DNA from: Anaerolineales bacterium
GTDB taxonomy: Bacteria > Chloroflexota > Anaerolineae > Anaerolineales > UBA6663
Length of the DNA stretch: 14,162 bases
Direction: 5' to 3'
Assembly (NCBI GenBank): GCA_016789245.1
Contig: JAEURM010000022.1
Location: forward strand, 1 to 14,162
Both the position numbers and the translations under genes were made by a program. Below, one piece after another: positions 6,470-13,253 of this stretch. Below the pieces are notes generated by a model. That model was not told where the DNA came from. It searched no databases and worked only from the letters and a program-made list of their open reading frames with translations. The number at the start of each line of letters is the position of its first letter. Positions within the stretch are counted from its first letter, which is position 1.

Positions 6470-7051
6470 CTAAGACTTTGAATGTGTTTCGGATTTGGAT
6501 AACATTTCTGCAATCCACTTATGGAGGCGCTTTTCCCAAGTTGGTTCATCTTTAAAGAAAGCCGTGAGCCAGCGCTGTTTCTCTTCTAATTTATGCCAAC
6601 TAATATCATGATGTGGAGGCGCAAGCCACTCGGCGACAACCCGCGCTAAGCGAAAAGACTCGGCTGAACGGCCCACTATCAACGCGCTTAGAAAGGCGAC
6701 AAAACGCTCCCGGTCTGCAACCGAAGAATAGGGCTGGCGAAAGAAATTCCAACCTAAGCGGCTACGTCGGACCTCAAGTTTATTATTTACCCGCTCTCCA
6801 AGCGAAACCACGTCCCATTTCTGGATGGGTTTTCTAACGATGGCTTTAACGGCGGATTCGGCCAGATCTATGCGATCAACATCATACTGAGTTGATAGCG
6901 CCTGCCGAATTTTGTGCCGATAAACTTGATTCGCTCGCGCTTTCTTTTTGGGCCAACTTTTGCGAAAGGCATGTGGATATTCAGCTAATACCACATGGTC
7001 TTTGCTTAAGCTGAGTTGTTTCTTCTCCTGTGGGGTTCGTCTTTTCTTCAT
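6470..7051 (-). CDS. Orphan basic protein of unknown function, 193 aa
   Basis: A 193-residue, strongly basic protein I do not recognise. The N-terminal third is rich in Lys/Arg and aromatic residues (EYPHAFRKSWPKKKARAN, then QVYRHKIRQAL at about 43-53). The C-terminal two thirds contain WNFFRQPYSS and VVAEWLAPPHHDISWHKLEEKQ. Predicted helices are amphipathic; there is no signal peptide, membrane segment or recognisable catalytic motif. The DNA looks less GC-rich than its neighbours. No Shine-Dalgarno precedes ATG. It sits convergently against the transporter, bounded by hairpins on one side and a dispersed repeat on the other, which fits an acquired gene. A nucleic-acid-binding role is conceivable from charge only. 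Confidence 0.7.
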   Translation of the reverse strand: MKKRRTPQEKKQLSLSKDHVVLAEYPHAFRKSWPKKKARANQVYRHKIRQALSTQYDVDRIDLAESAVKAIVRKPIQKWDVVSLGERVNNKLEVRRSRLGWNFFRQPYSSVADRERFVAFLSALIVGRSAESFRLARVVAEWLAPPHHDISWHKLEEKQRWLTAFFKDEPTWEKRLHKWIAEMLSKSETHSKS

Positions 7052-7137
7052 GTGAAAAGGGGACGTTTGTTTTAGAAAATTCGCCCCATTTAGAATCTGT
7101 AAGTTTTATAGGCGGCGAGGCCCACCCAAATATTTTT

Positions 7138-7167
7138 ATCAGCGTCAATCCGCGTTCATCTGCGTCC
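7138..7167. repeat. Dispersed intergenic repeat (GACGCAGATGAACGCGGAT type)
   Basis: On the minus strand this reads GGACGCAGATGAACGCGGAT and continues into TGACGCTGAT. I recognise this word as a recurrent intergenic repeat across many unrelated bacterial genomes, so it is not evidence for a coding sequence. It lies in the space between the orphan gene and the small membrane protein gene. Confidence 0.6.
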
Positions 7168-7175
7168 AAAAAAAA

Positions 7176-7412
7176 CTACTTGGCAGATTTGCCTTTATCC
7201 GCTTCGGGTTCCTCTTCATCATCCTCCCAGCCGATAATCCACACGCACAGGCCGGCCACCAACGTGGTGGCGATGATGAGGGCGACCCACTGTTGCGCGG
7301 CCAAGCCCACATCGCGTGCTTCGTAAACCAAAATCGCATTCATGCCCAGTGCCAGCACGGCCCAACCGGCCCAGCGCGGGTGCGCCTTAACCCAAGTGAT
7401 AATTGCCTGCAT
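7176..7412 (-). CDS. Small two-helix membrane protein
   Basis: 78 residues. After a short amphipathic start (MQAIITWVKAHPRWAGW), hydrophobic segments lie at about 16-33 and 40-62, followed by an acidic cytosolic-type tail (EDDEEEPEADKGK). No family motif is recognised, so function is unknown. It lies immediately downstream of coaE on the same strand, 20 bases after its stop, and could be co-transcribed. The stop and the K-rich end are well defined. The predicted topology is an integral membrane hairpin with a charged C-terminus. A weak GGGAA precedes the ATG. Confidence 0.68.
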   Translation of the reverse strand: MQAIITWVKAHPRWAGWAVLALGMNAILVYEARDVGLAAQQWVALIIATTLVAGLCVWIIGWEDDEEEPEADKGKSAK

Positions 7413-7432
7413 AGTATTTCCCGTCGGTGCTT

Positions 7433-8590
7433 CTAAACTGGCCGCAAAACTCGGTCTTCGCGCAACTTCTTGAATAGTAATTGTGTGTTAGCCGGCTGAG
7501 ATTCTTTAGCCGCGTTGCGCCACGCATCCACGCCCAACTTTTCGGCCACGTTGGGGGCATAACCACTCTCTTTGAGGGCGGTGGTAGCCCCGGCGGCGTA
7601 AGGGGTGGGGAAGAACAACAGCGCGGCCTCGCACTGCAACGCCTTGGAGGCTTCTTCCACCGCTTCAAATAGCGGCTTGGCGATGGCTTCCAGTGGCGCA
7701 CCCGCCAAATAAAACTCATCTACGCGCGAGACTAAATTTTCCACTTTAAAACCAGCCAGCGCGGCCAACTCACCGCCGTAATCGGCCAGCATGTAGGCTT
7801 TATCACCAAAGGCCGCAATCACATCTCCACGGGAGAGTGTGCGGGCGCCGTTGGTGGCCGTTTTGATGAAGGCCGAAATCGCGGCGGCATCACTGGGTTT
7901 GCCCCGCCGAATGGCTACCGCTTTAAGCCCATCATGTGCGGGCGCGGCCACCACTGGCTTCGCTTCGGCTTCCGCTGGCGCAAATTTCTTGGCAATCTTG
8001 GCAAACTCGGCCTGCACAATCGTCCACGTATCTTCAAAAGAACCGCTGTTATCAATGACGAACGAAGCTTGTTTAACTTTTTCCGTTTGTGGCGGTTGGG
8101 CGGCGATGCGTTGCCGCGCCTCAGTGGGCGAGAGCTTGCGCTTTTCCACCAGCCGCGCTTCTTGCACGGCCTCCGGCACATTCACCACCCACAGCGCATC
8201 ACAATCTTTGGCTGTGCCACTCTCAATACTCTTAATGGCTTCAATCACACAGATGTGGCTTTTGGCGCGTTTGATGAGAATATCTGTGGCTTGGCGCACC
8301 AACGGATGAATGATGCCTTCCAGCTTGGCCAGCGCGTCTGGGTCTGAAAAAACAATCCGGCCCAATTTCTGCCGGTTCACCTCCCCTTCTGGCGTGAGCA
8401 TCCACTTGCCAAACATTTCTACAGCGGCATTGTAAGCCGGGCCGCCTTTGGCAATGGCTTGGTGTGAAAGTGCATCGGCATCAATGCTGAACGCACCGAG
8501 GTGCTCCAACATCTTGCGCACCACACTTTTGCCAGTGGCAATGTTACCAGTGAGAGCGATGACGTATTTTCCGGGCCAACGTTTGGTCAT
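7433..8590 (-). CDS. coaE: Dephospho-CoA kinase with C-terminal GNAT-like domain
   Basis: 385 residues, about 180 longer than typical CoaE (about 200). Residues 1-205 are the kinase that phosphorylates dephospho-CoA at the 3'-hydroxyl (last step of CoA synthesis, EC 2.7.1.24). Evidence: Walker A GNIATGKS (15-22), DADALSH, the IHPLVR stretch, and the closing VIDNSG. The usual PLLFE lid segment is replaced by AIKSIESG. After an Ala/Pro/Glu linker (about 206-225) comes a GNAT-like fold beginning AIRRGKPSDAAAISAFI. Its usual RxxGxG acetyl-CoA loop is not visible, so it may bind CoA or an effector without acetylating. The start follows a strong promoter by 8 bases, suggesting leaderless mRNA. Confidence 0.93.
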   Translation of the reverse strand: MTKRWPGKYVIALTGNIATGKSVVRKMLEHLGAFSIDADALSHQAIAKGGPAYNAAVEMFGKWMLTPEGEVNRQKLGRIVFSDPDALAKLEGIIHPLVRQATDILIKRAKSHICVIEAIKSIESGTAKDCDALWVVNVPEAVQEARLVEKRKLSPTEARQRIAAQPPQTEKVKQASFVIDNSGSFEDTWTIVQAEFAKIAKKFAPAEAEAKPVVAAPAHDGLKAVAIRRGKPSDAAAISAFIKTATNGARTLSRGDVIAAFGDKAYMLADYGGELAALAGFKVENLVSRVDEFYLAGAPLEAIAKPLFEAVEEASKALQCEAALLFFPTPYAAGATTALKESGYAPNVAEKLGVDAWRNAAKESQPANTQLLFKKLREDRVLRPV

Positions 8591-8598
8591 AAGGCGCG

Positions 8599-8627
8599 AT
8601 TCTAGAGGCAGAGGGGCGGAGTGTCAA
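8599..8627 (-). promoter_or_regulatory. Near-consensus promoter abutting the coaE start
   Basis: On the minus strand TTGACA (8622-8627) and TAGAAT (8599-8604) are separated by exactly 17 bases. The ATG begins 8 bases after the -10 box, so transcription should start at or within about 3 bases of the start codon. The -35 lies in a GTGTCAAAG word shared with the nearby palindrome. Confidence 0.75.
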
Positions 8628-8650
8628 AGCCAAGTTTGAGGAGTGTCAGG

Positions 8651-8717
8651 GTGTCAAAGTGTCGCATGTCCTCCGCGTAGCTCCGTACCCGAAAATTGGC
8701 GGAGGACACTTTGACAC
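8651..8717. repeat. Inverted repeat of GTGTCAAAGTGTC words
   Basis: GTGTCAAAGTGTC (8651-8663) pairs exactly with GACACTTTGACAC (8705-8717), and CTCCGC (8671-8676) pairs with GCGGAG (8699-8704). The left arm has a 7-base insertion GCATGTC. Extra GTGTC/GACAC words surround it (8643-8647, 8719 onward). It fills the gap between coaE's promoter and the stop of the large protein gene, so may end that transcript, though no T-run follows. Confidence 0.75.
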
Positions 8718-8737
8718 TCGACACATGACACTAATTC

Positions 8738-11179
8738 TTATGGCCGATTGCCCACATACACATTGTTCCCCACGCCCACAAAGAAGCGTTTGTTGGGGTC
8801 TATGGCGAGGGCGGAGATGGGCTGGCTAAACGCTTGCGTCGGTTGAAATTGGCGCGCAAACACCAGCTTGAGGCTGAGTTGATACAAGCCGTTGTTCTGC
8901 GGATTGAGCATGAAGATGGATGGTTCTGGTGGCGCATCATACAACATGGCCGAGGGAGCCGTAACATCTTGCAGGCGGTTGCCGCTGACGCGCCCGGGGC
9001 GGCCATCCGTAAACGGCGCGGCATCAGCACAGACGCCGTTGCCCCCAAAGGCGCGGTTACAAATTGCCACGCGCCCATCCGCCCTTAGCAAAAACACTTC
9101 CCCGCCCGCAATGCTGAAATCTACAATATCGCGCAAATCATAAATCACATCACTAAAGTAGCGTTGCGGTGCTTGGTTGAAAATATCACCGGAGGCCGTG
9201 TACTGCCAGATTTGGTTTTGGCCGGTATCTAACACATACAGGCTGTTGGCGTACAGCTCCATGGCCCGTGGTTGCACCCAGCCCATATCATTGGCTAAGT
9301 AACTGCCCAGCGGCGGCGTATCACGTTTGCAGTACATCAGTGCGCCGGCGTTATCCAAAGCAATCAATACATCCGTATCACCCTCGCCCGGCTGAGGCGG
9401 CGGGCCGGGGATAAATTGCATATCCACCAATGGGCCAATGACGATGGGGTTGAGATTACCGCTGGCGCACTGAAATTTTTCATCCAGTGTGTACACGCCG
9501 GGCTGGTTTTGCGTCAGCCGCCACACGCGGTTGCTGGCAGAATCTAAGGCAAACACATCGCGCCCGCCCAGTGCCAACTGGGTGATGTTGGCTTCTGGCG
9601 CAAGGCCAGCCGGGAGGAGCGGCGCAAAATCTACCCGCGCCGTGCCGTTTAGGACATCCACTTGGCTTTGGGCTTCTAGCCGGAGCGTGGCTACTTCTGG
9701 TAAGCCGGGCCGCAGACTCTCGGCGCGTTCGGCCCACGCCAGCGCATTCTCCCAAGTAGCGCGCGCTTGGTTCACATCCGTTTGCGTGCGCGCCAACGCC
9801 ACAGTTTTTTGTGCTTCACTCAGCGCTTCAGCAAAATCTTGCTCACGGCCTTGTTGAATGTAAATGAGTCCGGCCACACCCGCAATCACAATTGGGAGCA
9901 GAATGGCAATGCCAATTTGTACGGTGGTAGGCACCGTAAACATGCCATCGCGTTGCAGTGTGCCCTCCGGCAGAACGCGTGCCATGAGCTTGCGTAACGC
10001 CCGCATCATCTCGGTCAGCGTCACGCCCACGGCGCGGCCAAAGGAACGCAAGCCGCCTTCGGCCTGTGCGCGCCAGTTGCCCAAATCCACAGTTGGCGCA
10101 CTCTCACGCTTAAAGGGGCGCGGCTCCGGCGTGGGCTCTTGCTCAAACACCTGCGGCGGCGCTTCTTCTTTCTTCCAGCGCTCGGTGCGGCGCAATAAAT
10201 CTTGCCAATTGGTGCCGGTGGCGGGTGGTTGAGACGCCGGGAGAGCGGCCCCTACGGCCTCCGGCTCAGCCTCAACGGCGGTGGGTGGGGTGTTCACCCC
10301 TTCGGCTTCGGCGGGCAGAGCGCTGACGGGCGTGGGTGGTAATTCCACCGGCGCGTTTACCATTGGTTCCGGCTCCGGCTCAGCCACGGTGGGCCGCATG
10401 CCAACCGGTTCTGGCTCAGGTGGCCGGACGGCGGCGCGCAGGCGTTCCGTCCAGCCGCTCAATGGATTAGAAGCTGGGGCGGCTGTTTCAGCCGGTGCGC
10501 TCGGAGACGGCATCGGTTCCGCACCCACGGTGCCTTCCGGTTCCAGCCTAATCACCATGGCTGAAAAATCATTCAGCGCGCACGCTTTCAATCTATCCGC
10601 CGCCGCGCTCAGGGTGGCCAGGCCGCCCAAGCCAGTTAAATCACGCCAGTTGGTGTTGCCGGTGAGGGCTAAATAATTGCCCGTTTGCACGCTGGTGTGA
10701 AAGTACAGCGTATCCACGGCATCACTTACGCCTAACGGGCGGCCCGCGCTAGCCGGAAAGCGCTCCACGTTTTCGGCGTGGCCTACAATTAGTTGCGTGG
10801 GGCCAGCTTGTACGGCGTAAATTTCTGCCTGCCGCAGAATAACGCACAGCAGGCCGCCCTGCACCGGCGGGCCAGCGCGCAGGTTATTCTCCAGTAAACT
10901 TTTGTTCACAGCAAAAATGGCCTGCCGCGCGGCAGAGGTAACAGAACCGCCGGAGCCAAAAAAGGTGTTGGCGGCTAAGTGAAGCAGTTCGGTGTAACGG
11001 TCTGCGGCCAGCGTGTTACGGGCGCGCAGGTTCAGGCCGAGGAGGAGCACATCTTTCTCGCGGCCTCGGGCGGCGCGGCGCGGGGCGGCAAATGAGGCAA
11101 AGCCGGGCGGCTCATCGGCCAGCGGTTGGCCGCCAGCCACTTGCAAAAGGACGGTATCAGCATCAAAACGTTCAGCCAT
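8738..11179 (-). CDS. Large membrane protein: PP2C-like pseudophosphatase, linker, one helix, propeller-like domain
   Basis: 813 residues from ATG 11179; an upstream ATG at 11281 gives 34 more residues but is less likely. Residues 1 to about 205 resemble a PP2C phosphatase fold (FASFAAP, AANTFF-GSGG, AVNKSLL, VQAGPTQL, RPLG). The acidic metal ligands of DGxGG and the GD segment are not seen (TGNYLALTGN appears at the latter place), so catalysis is doubtful. A Pro/Glu-rich linker follows (about 208-360), one membrane helix (about 420-440), a heptad-like Glu/Ala helix (about 445-520), and then beta-rich repeats with recurring FALDSASNRVWR, LYVLDTGQNQIW and VFLLRADGRVA units, consistent with a beta-propeller, probably outside the cell. 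Role inferred as sensing or signalling. Confidence 0.88.
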   Translation of the reverse strand: MAERFDADTVLLQVAGGQPLADEPPGFASFAAPRRAARGREKDVLLLGLNLRARNTLAADRYTELLHLAANTFFGSGGSVTSAARQAIFAVNKSLLENNLRAGPPVQGGLLCVILRQAEIYAVQAGPTQLIVGHAENVERFPASAGRPLGVSDAVDTLYFHTSVQTGNYLALTGNTNWRDLTGLGGLATLSAAADRLKACALNDFSAMVIRLEPEGTVGAEPMPSPSAPAETAAPASNPLSGWTERLRAAVRPPEPEPVGMRPTVAEPEPEPMVNAPVELPPTPVSALPAEAEGVNTPPTAVEAEPEAVGAALPASQPPATGTNWQDLLRRTERWKKEEAPPQVFEQEPTPEPRPFKRESAPTVDLGNWRAQAEGGLRSFGRAVGVTLTEMMRALRKLMARVLPEGTLQRDGMFTVPTTVQIGIAILLPIVIAGVAGLIYIQQGREQDFAEALSEAQKTVALARTQTDVNQARATWENALAWAERAESLRPGLPEVATLRLEAQSQVDVLNGTARVDFAPLLPAGLAPEANITQLALGGRDVFALDSASNRVWRLTQNQPGVYTLDEKFQCASGNLNPIVIGPLVDMQFIPGPPPQPGEGDTDVLIALDNAGALMYCKRDTPPLGSYLANDMGWVQPRAMELYANSLYVLDTGQNQIWQYTASGDIFNQAPQRYFSDVIYDLRDIVDFSIAGGEVFLLRADGRVAICNRAFGGNGVCADAAPFTDGRPGRVSGNRLQDVTAPSAMLYDAPPEPSIFMLNPQNNGLYQLSLKLVFARQFQPTQAFSQPISALAIDPNKRFFVGVGNNVYVGNRP

Positions 11180-11189
11180 AGCAGGCTTG

Positions 11190-11217
11190 ATTATAGAGGG
11201 AGTGCCTTGAAGGGCAA
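11190..11217 (-). promoter_or_regulatory. Promoter of the large membrane protein gene, apparently leaderless
   Basis: Minus-strand TATAAT (11190-11195) with TTGCCC (11212-11217) 16 bases upstream. The ATG at 11179 starts about 10 bases after the -10 box, leaving a 5' leader of only a few bases. This also supports 11179 rather than 11281 as the start. Confidence 0.6.
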
Positions 11218-11254
11218 GCATGAGAAAAGTGATAGCAAGGAACGTGCCGGATGT

Positions 11255-11345
11255 GGACAACGGATGGGGCGCGGCGGACAACGGATAAGGCTCGGATAAA
11301 CGGATTACGGAATACGCACTACGCTATACGTGCCACGTTTCACTC
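11255..11345. repeat. Repeat-rich intergenic segment (GGACAACGGAT units)
   Basis: GGACAACGGAT occurs at 11255-11265 and again at 11276-11286 (21-base spacing), with a degenerate CGGATAAACGGAT after it, then a run of TACG-type words (ACGCACTACGCTATACG). The 244-base gap between divergent genes holds the two promoters and this repeat; no gene is seen. Confidence 0.6.
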
Positions 11346-11387
11346 TTCCCCAACCAATTCCATCTTCATTCTCGCCCATGCGTCCGG

Positions 11388-11393
11388 TATAAT
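11388..11393 (+). promoter_or_regulatory. -10 box for the HEAT-repeat gene
   Basis: TATAAT on the plus strand, 30 bases before ATG 11424. TTCATT sits 17 bases upstream as a poor -35. The transcript would have a leader of about 24 bases without a strong Shine-Dalgarno. Confidence 0.5.
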
Positions 11394-11423
11394 TTCAGCG
11401 TCTACTCTTTTAGGCTTCAGGCT

Positions 11424-12089
11424 ATGGCAGAAATTCCACGCAACAAAACTGGCTCCTTGGATGAACAACAAGCTTGGAAGAAATATTTTAATTACTTAGT
11501 GGCCACCCTCAAAGAGCCCGATGCAAGTGCGCGGGCTCGCGCCGCCCGGATTTTGGGTGAGAACAAAGCGCCGGAGGCCGCCCCCGCCCTCACCGCGTTA
11601 CTGATGGATGACCCGGATATGCATGTGCGCCAAGTGGCCGCCGTGGCGCTGGGCCGCATTGGGGCGGTGGAGCCGCTGATCCAAGCCTTGCACGCGCCCA
11701 ACATGCAACTGCGGTTGTTGGTGGTGCAAGCGCTCACGCAGATTGGTGACCCACGGGCCGCTGTGCCACTGATAGAAGCTCTGCGTGATACAAATGCAGA
11801 AGTGCGCAACCAAGCCGCCTTTGCGTTGAACAAATTAGGCCCGGCGGCAGTGGAGCCGTTGCTAGAAGCGCTCAAAAGTGAAAATGCCATTGTGCGTTGG
11901 AATGCGGCCCGCGTGTTGGGCGGCTTGGGTGATAAACGCGCCCTGCCAGAGTTGGAACGGCTGGCCCGCGAAGACCACACGCCCGTAAACCTGCCGCGCC
12001 AAACCGGAGAGTTGCGCTCCACACAACCCATCACCACGGTTTCACAGGCCGCGCAACAAGCCGCCGATAAACTTCGCTCGCGGAAATAA
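11424..12089 (+). CDS. HEAT-repeat (PBS lyase HEAT-like) protein
   Basis: 221 residues made mostly of about five HEAT-like helical repeats (about 30-190), with units such as PALTALLMDD-DMHVRQVAAVALGRIG, PLIQALHAPNMQLRLLVVQALTQIGD and PLIEALRDTNAEVRNQAAFALNKLG. Such solenoids are protein-interaction scaffolds rather than enzymes. A charged N-terminus (about 1-25) and a Gln/Arg-rich tail (about 190-221) flank them. No membrane segment or signal is present. It starts the plus-strand unit and is followed after 3 bases by the zinc-ribbon membrane protein, suggesting coupled expression and perhaps a shared complex. The partner is unknown. Confidence 0.9.
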   Translation: MAEIPRNKTGSLDEQQAWKKYFNYLVATLKEPDASARARAARILGENKAPEAAPALTALLMDDPDMHVRQVAAVALGRIGAVEPLIQALHAPNMQLRLLVVQALTQIGDPRAAVPLIEALRDTNAEVRNQAAFALNKLGPAAVEPLLEALKSENAIVRWNAARVLGGLGDKRALPELERLAREDHTPVNLPRQTGELRSTQPITTVSQAAQQAADKLRSRK

Positions 12090-12092
12090 GTT

Positions 12093-13175
12093 ATGCCTCA
12101 GGAAACTCTTGGCTACGTTGAAATGGAATGGACGTGCAAGCGGTGCAACACCAAAAATCCCGGCTTGCAAAAAACGTGTAAGAACTGTGGGGCGGCCATT
12201 GAAGCTGACCAGAAATTTGAAAAGGCCAGCGAAGGCACGCTGGTAAAAGACGCGCAAAAAATTGAACAGGCCAAAAAAGGCGCGGACGTGATTTGCCCGT
12301 TCTGTAGTGTAAGTAACGCGGGTGATGCCAAAGTCTGTAAAGGCTGTGGCGGTGATTTAACCAAAGGCCAAAAGCGTGAGGCCGGGCAAGTGGTGGGCGC
12401 ACATAGCTCCGCGCCGGCCGCGAAAGTGATTTGCCCTGCCTGCCAAACCGCCAACAGCGCCTCCGCTTCTAACTGTGCCAGTTGTGGCCGTCCGCTGGGC
12501 AACACCGTAACGCAACCGGCCCCTGCCGCGCCCGCCCGCGCCGCCATGCCACAAGCCGCGTGGATTGGGATTGCCGTGGGCATTTTGCTGATGCTGTGCG
12601 TGTGTGGCGGCATTTACCTCGCCTTCTTCAACACAACAGATATTGTTGGCACGGTGAGCGGCGTAGCGTGGGAACGAAGCATTGGCATTGAAGCGCGCCG
12701 CCCGGTGGAAAAAGTGAACTGGCGCGATAGCATTCCGCAAGACGCTGAAATAAAACGCTGTGAGGAACAGCCGCGCACCACCAGCAGTTCCCCCGATTCA
12801 TCACGCCGCTCAGAAAAAATTTGCGGCACGCCGTACCAAGTGGATTTGGGCAACGGCTTGAGCGAAGTGCGGCAAGATTGTAATTATCAGATTTATGATG
12901 AGCGTTGCTCTTACACCGTGCTGGAGTGGACGGAAATAGATAGAGAAGTGGCGCGTGGCACGGATCTAAATCCGGTTTGGCCGCAAATTTCTTTGGCACA
13001 GGGTGAACGTGAAGGAAGCCGCCAAGAAGATTACGATGTAACGTTTGCGGCGGATGGCGCGTCTTACATTTATGACTCTAGTGCCAGTGATTTTGGCCAG
13101 TTTGATTTAGGCTCACGCTGGACGTTGGCCGTGAACGGTATTGGCGGCGTGAACAGCGTGGAACCGGCGCGGTAA
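12093..13175 (+). CDS. Triple zinc-ribbon single-pass membrane protein
   Basis: 360 residues. Three four-cysteine zinc ribbons precede the membrane: C15/C18/C29/C32 (WTCKRC-N-KTCKNC), C68/C71/C82/C85 (ICPFC, VCKGC) and C114/C117/C128/C131 (ICPAC, NCASC). One helix follows (about 156-179). The C-terminal half (about 180-360) contains four Cys (in KRCEEQ, KICGTP, QDCNYQ, ERCSYT), Trp, Asp and Glu-rich beta segments, with no recognised fold, and is predicted outside the membrane. The start is MPQETLGYVE, consistent with what I recall of Anaerolineae homologues. It lies 3 bases after the HEAT gene. Function unknown; the ribbons may bind protein or nucleic acid in the cytosol. Confidence 0.87.
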   Translation: MPQETLGYVEMEWTCKRCNTKNPGLQKTCKNCGAAIEADQKFEKASEGTLVKDAQKIEQAKKGADVICPFCSVSNAGDAKVCKGCGGDLTKGQKREAGQVVGAHSSAPAAKVICPACQTANSASASNCASCGRPLGNTVTQPAPAAPARAAMPQAAWIGIAVGILLMLCVCGGIYLAFFNTTDIVGTVSGVAWERSIGIEARRPVEKVNWRDSIPQDAEIKRCEEQPRTTSSSPDSSRRSEKICGTPYQVDLGNGLSEVRQDCNYQIYDERCSYTVLEWTEIDREVARGTDLNPVWPQISLAQGEREGSRQEDYDVTFAADGASYIYDSSASDFGQFDLGSRWTLAVNGIGGVNSVEPAR

Positions 13176-13204
13176 AATAATTTTGTTTCAGCCCAGCCCG
13201 ATTA

Positions 13205-13240
13205 CCATAGGGGCGGAGCATGCTCCGCCCCTACGGTTTT
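13205..13240. terminator. Perfect 26-nt palindrome and probable terminator
   Basis: The stretch 13208-13233 is its own reverse complement, centred on GCATGC, with CC/GG flanks extending it after one mismatch. GTTTTGTT follows on the plus strand. It lies 29 bases after the zinc-ribbon gene stop. I recognise the GGGGCGGAGCATGC word as a dispersed repeat in many bacterial genomes, so it is probably both a repeat and a terminator. Confidence 0.75.
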
Positions 13241-13253
13241 GTTACAACCCCCT

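Noticed and set aside
6981..7169. 62-residue minus-strand open frame starting MDADERGLTLI
   Set aside because: Its start lies in a dispersed GACGCAGATGAACGCGG repeat and it overlaps the well-supported orphan gene on the same strand; such frames are recurrent artefacts of this repeat.
11180..11281. Upstream extension of the large membrane protein gene to ATG 11281
   Set aside because: The extension crosses the predicted promoter (TATAAT at 11190-11195), and the repeat area encodes it; ATG 11179 better fits the PP2C-like N-terminus.
11255..11345. CRISPR array
   Set aside because: The repeat units are short, degenerate and lack regular spacers.
11492..12037. 181-residue minus-strand open frame
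   Set aside because: It is antisense to the HEAT-repeat gene, has Ser/Ala/Arg bias typical of shadow frames, and no start signal.
12113..12613. 166-residue minus-strand open frame
   Set aside because: Antisense to the zinc-ribbon protein, whose Cys spacing is clear; composition is that of a shadow frame.
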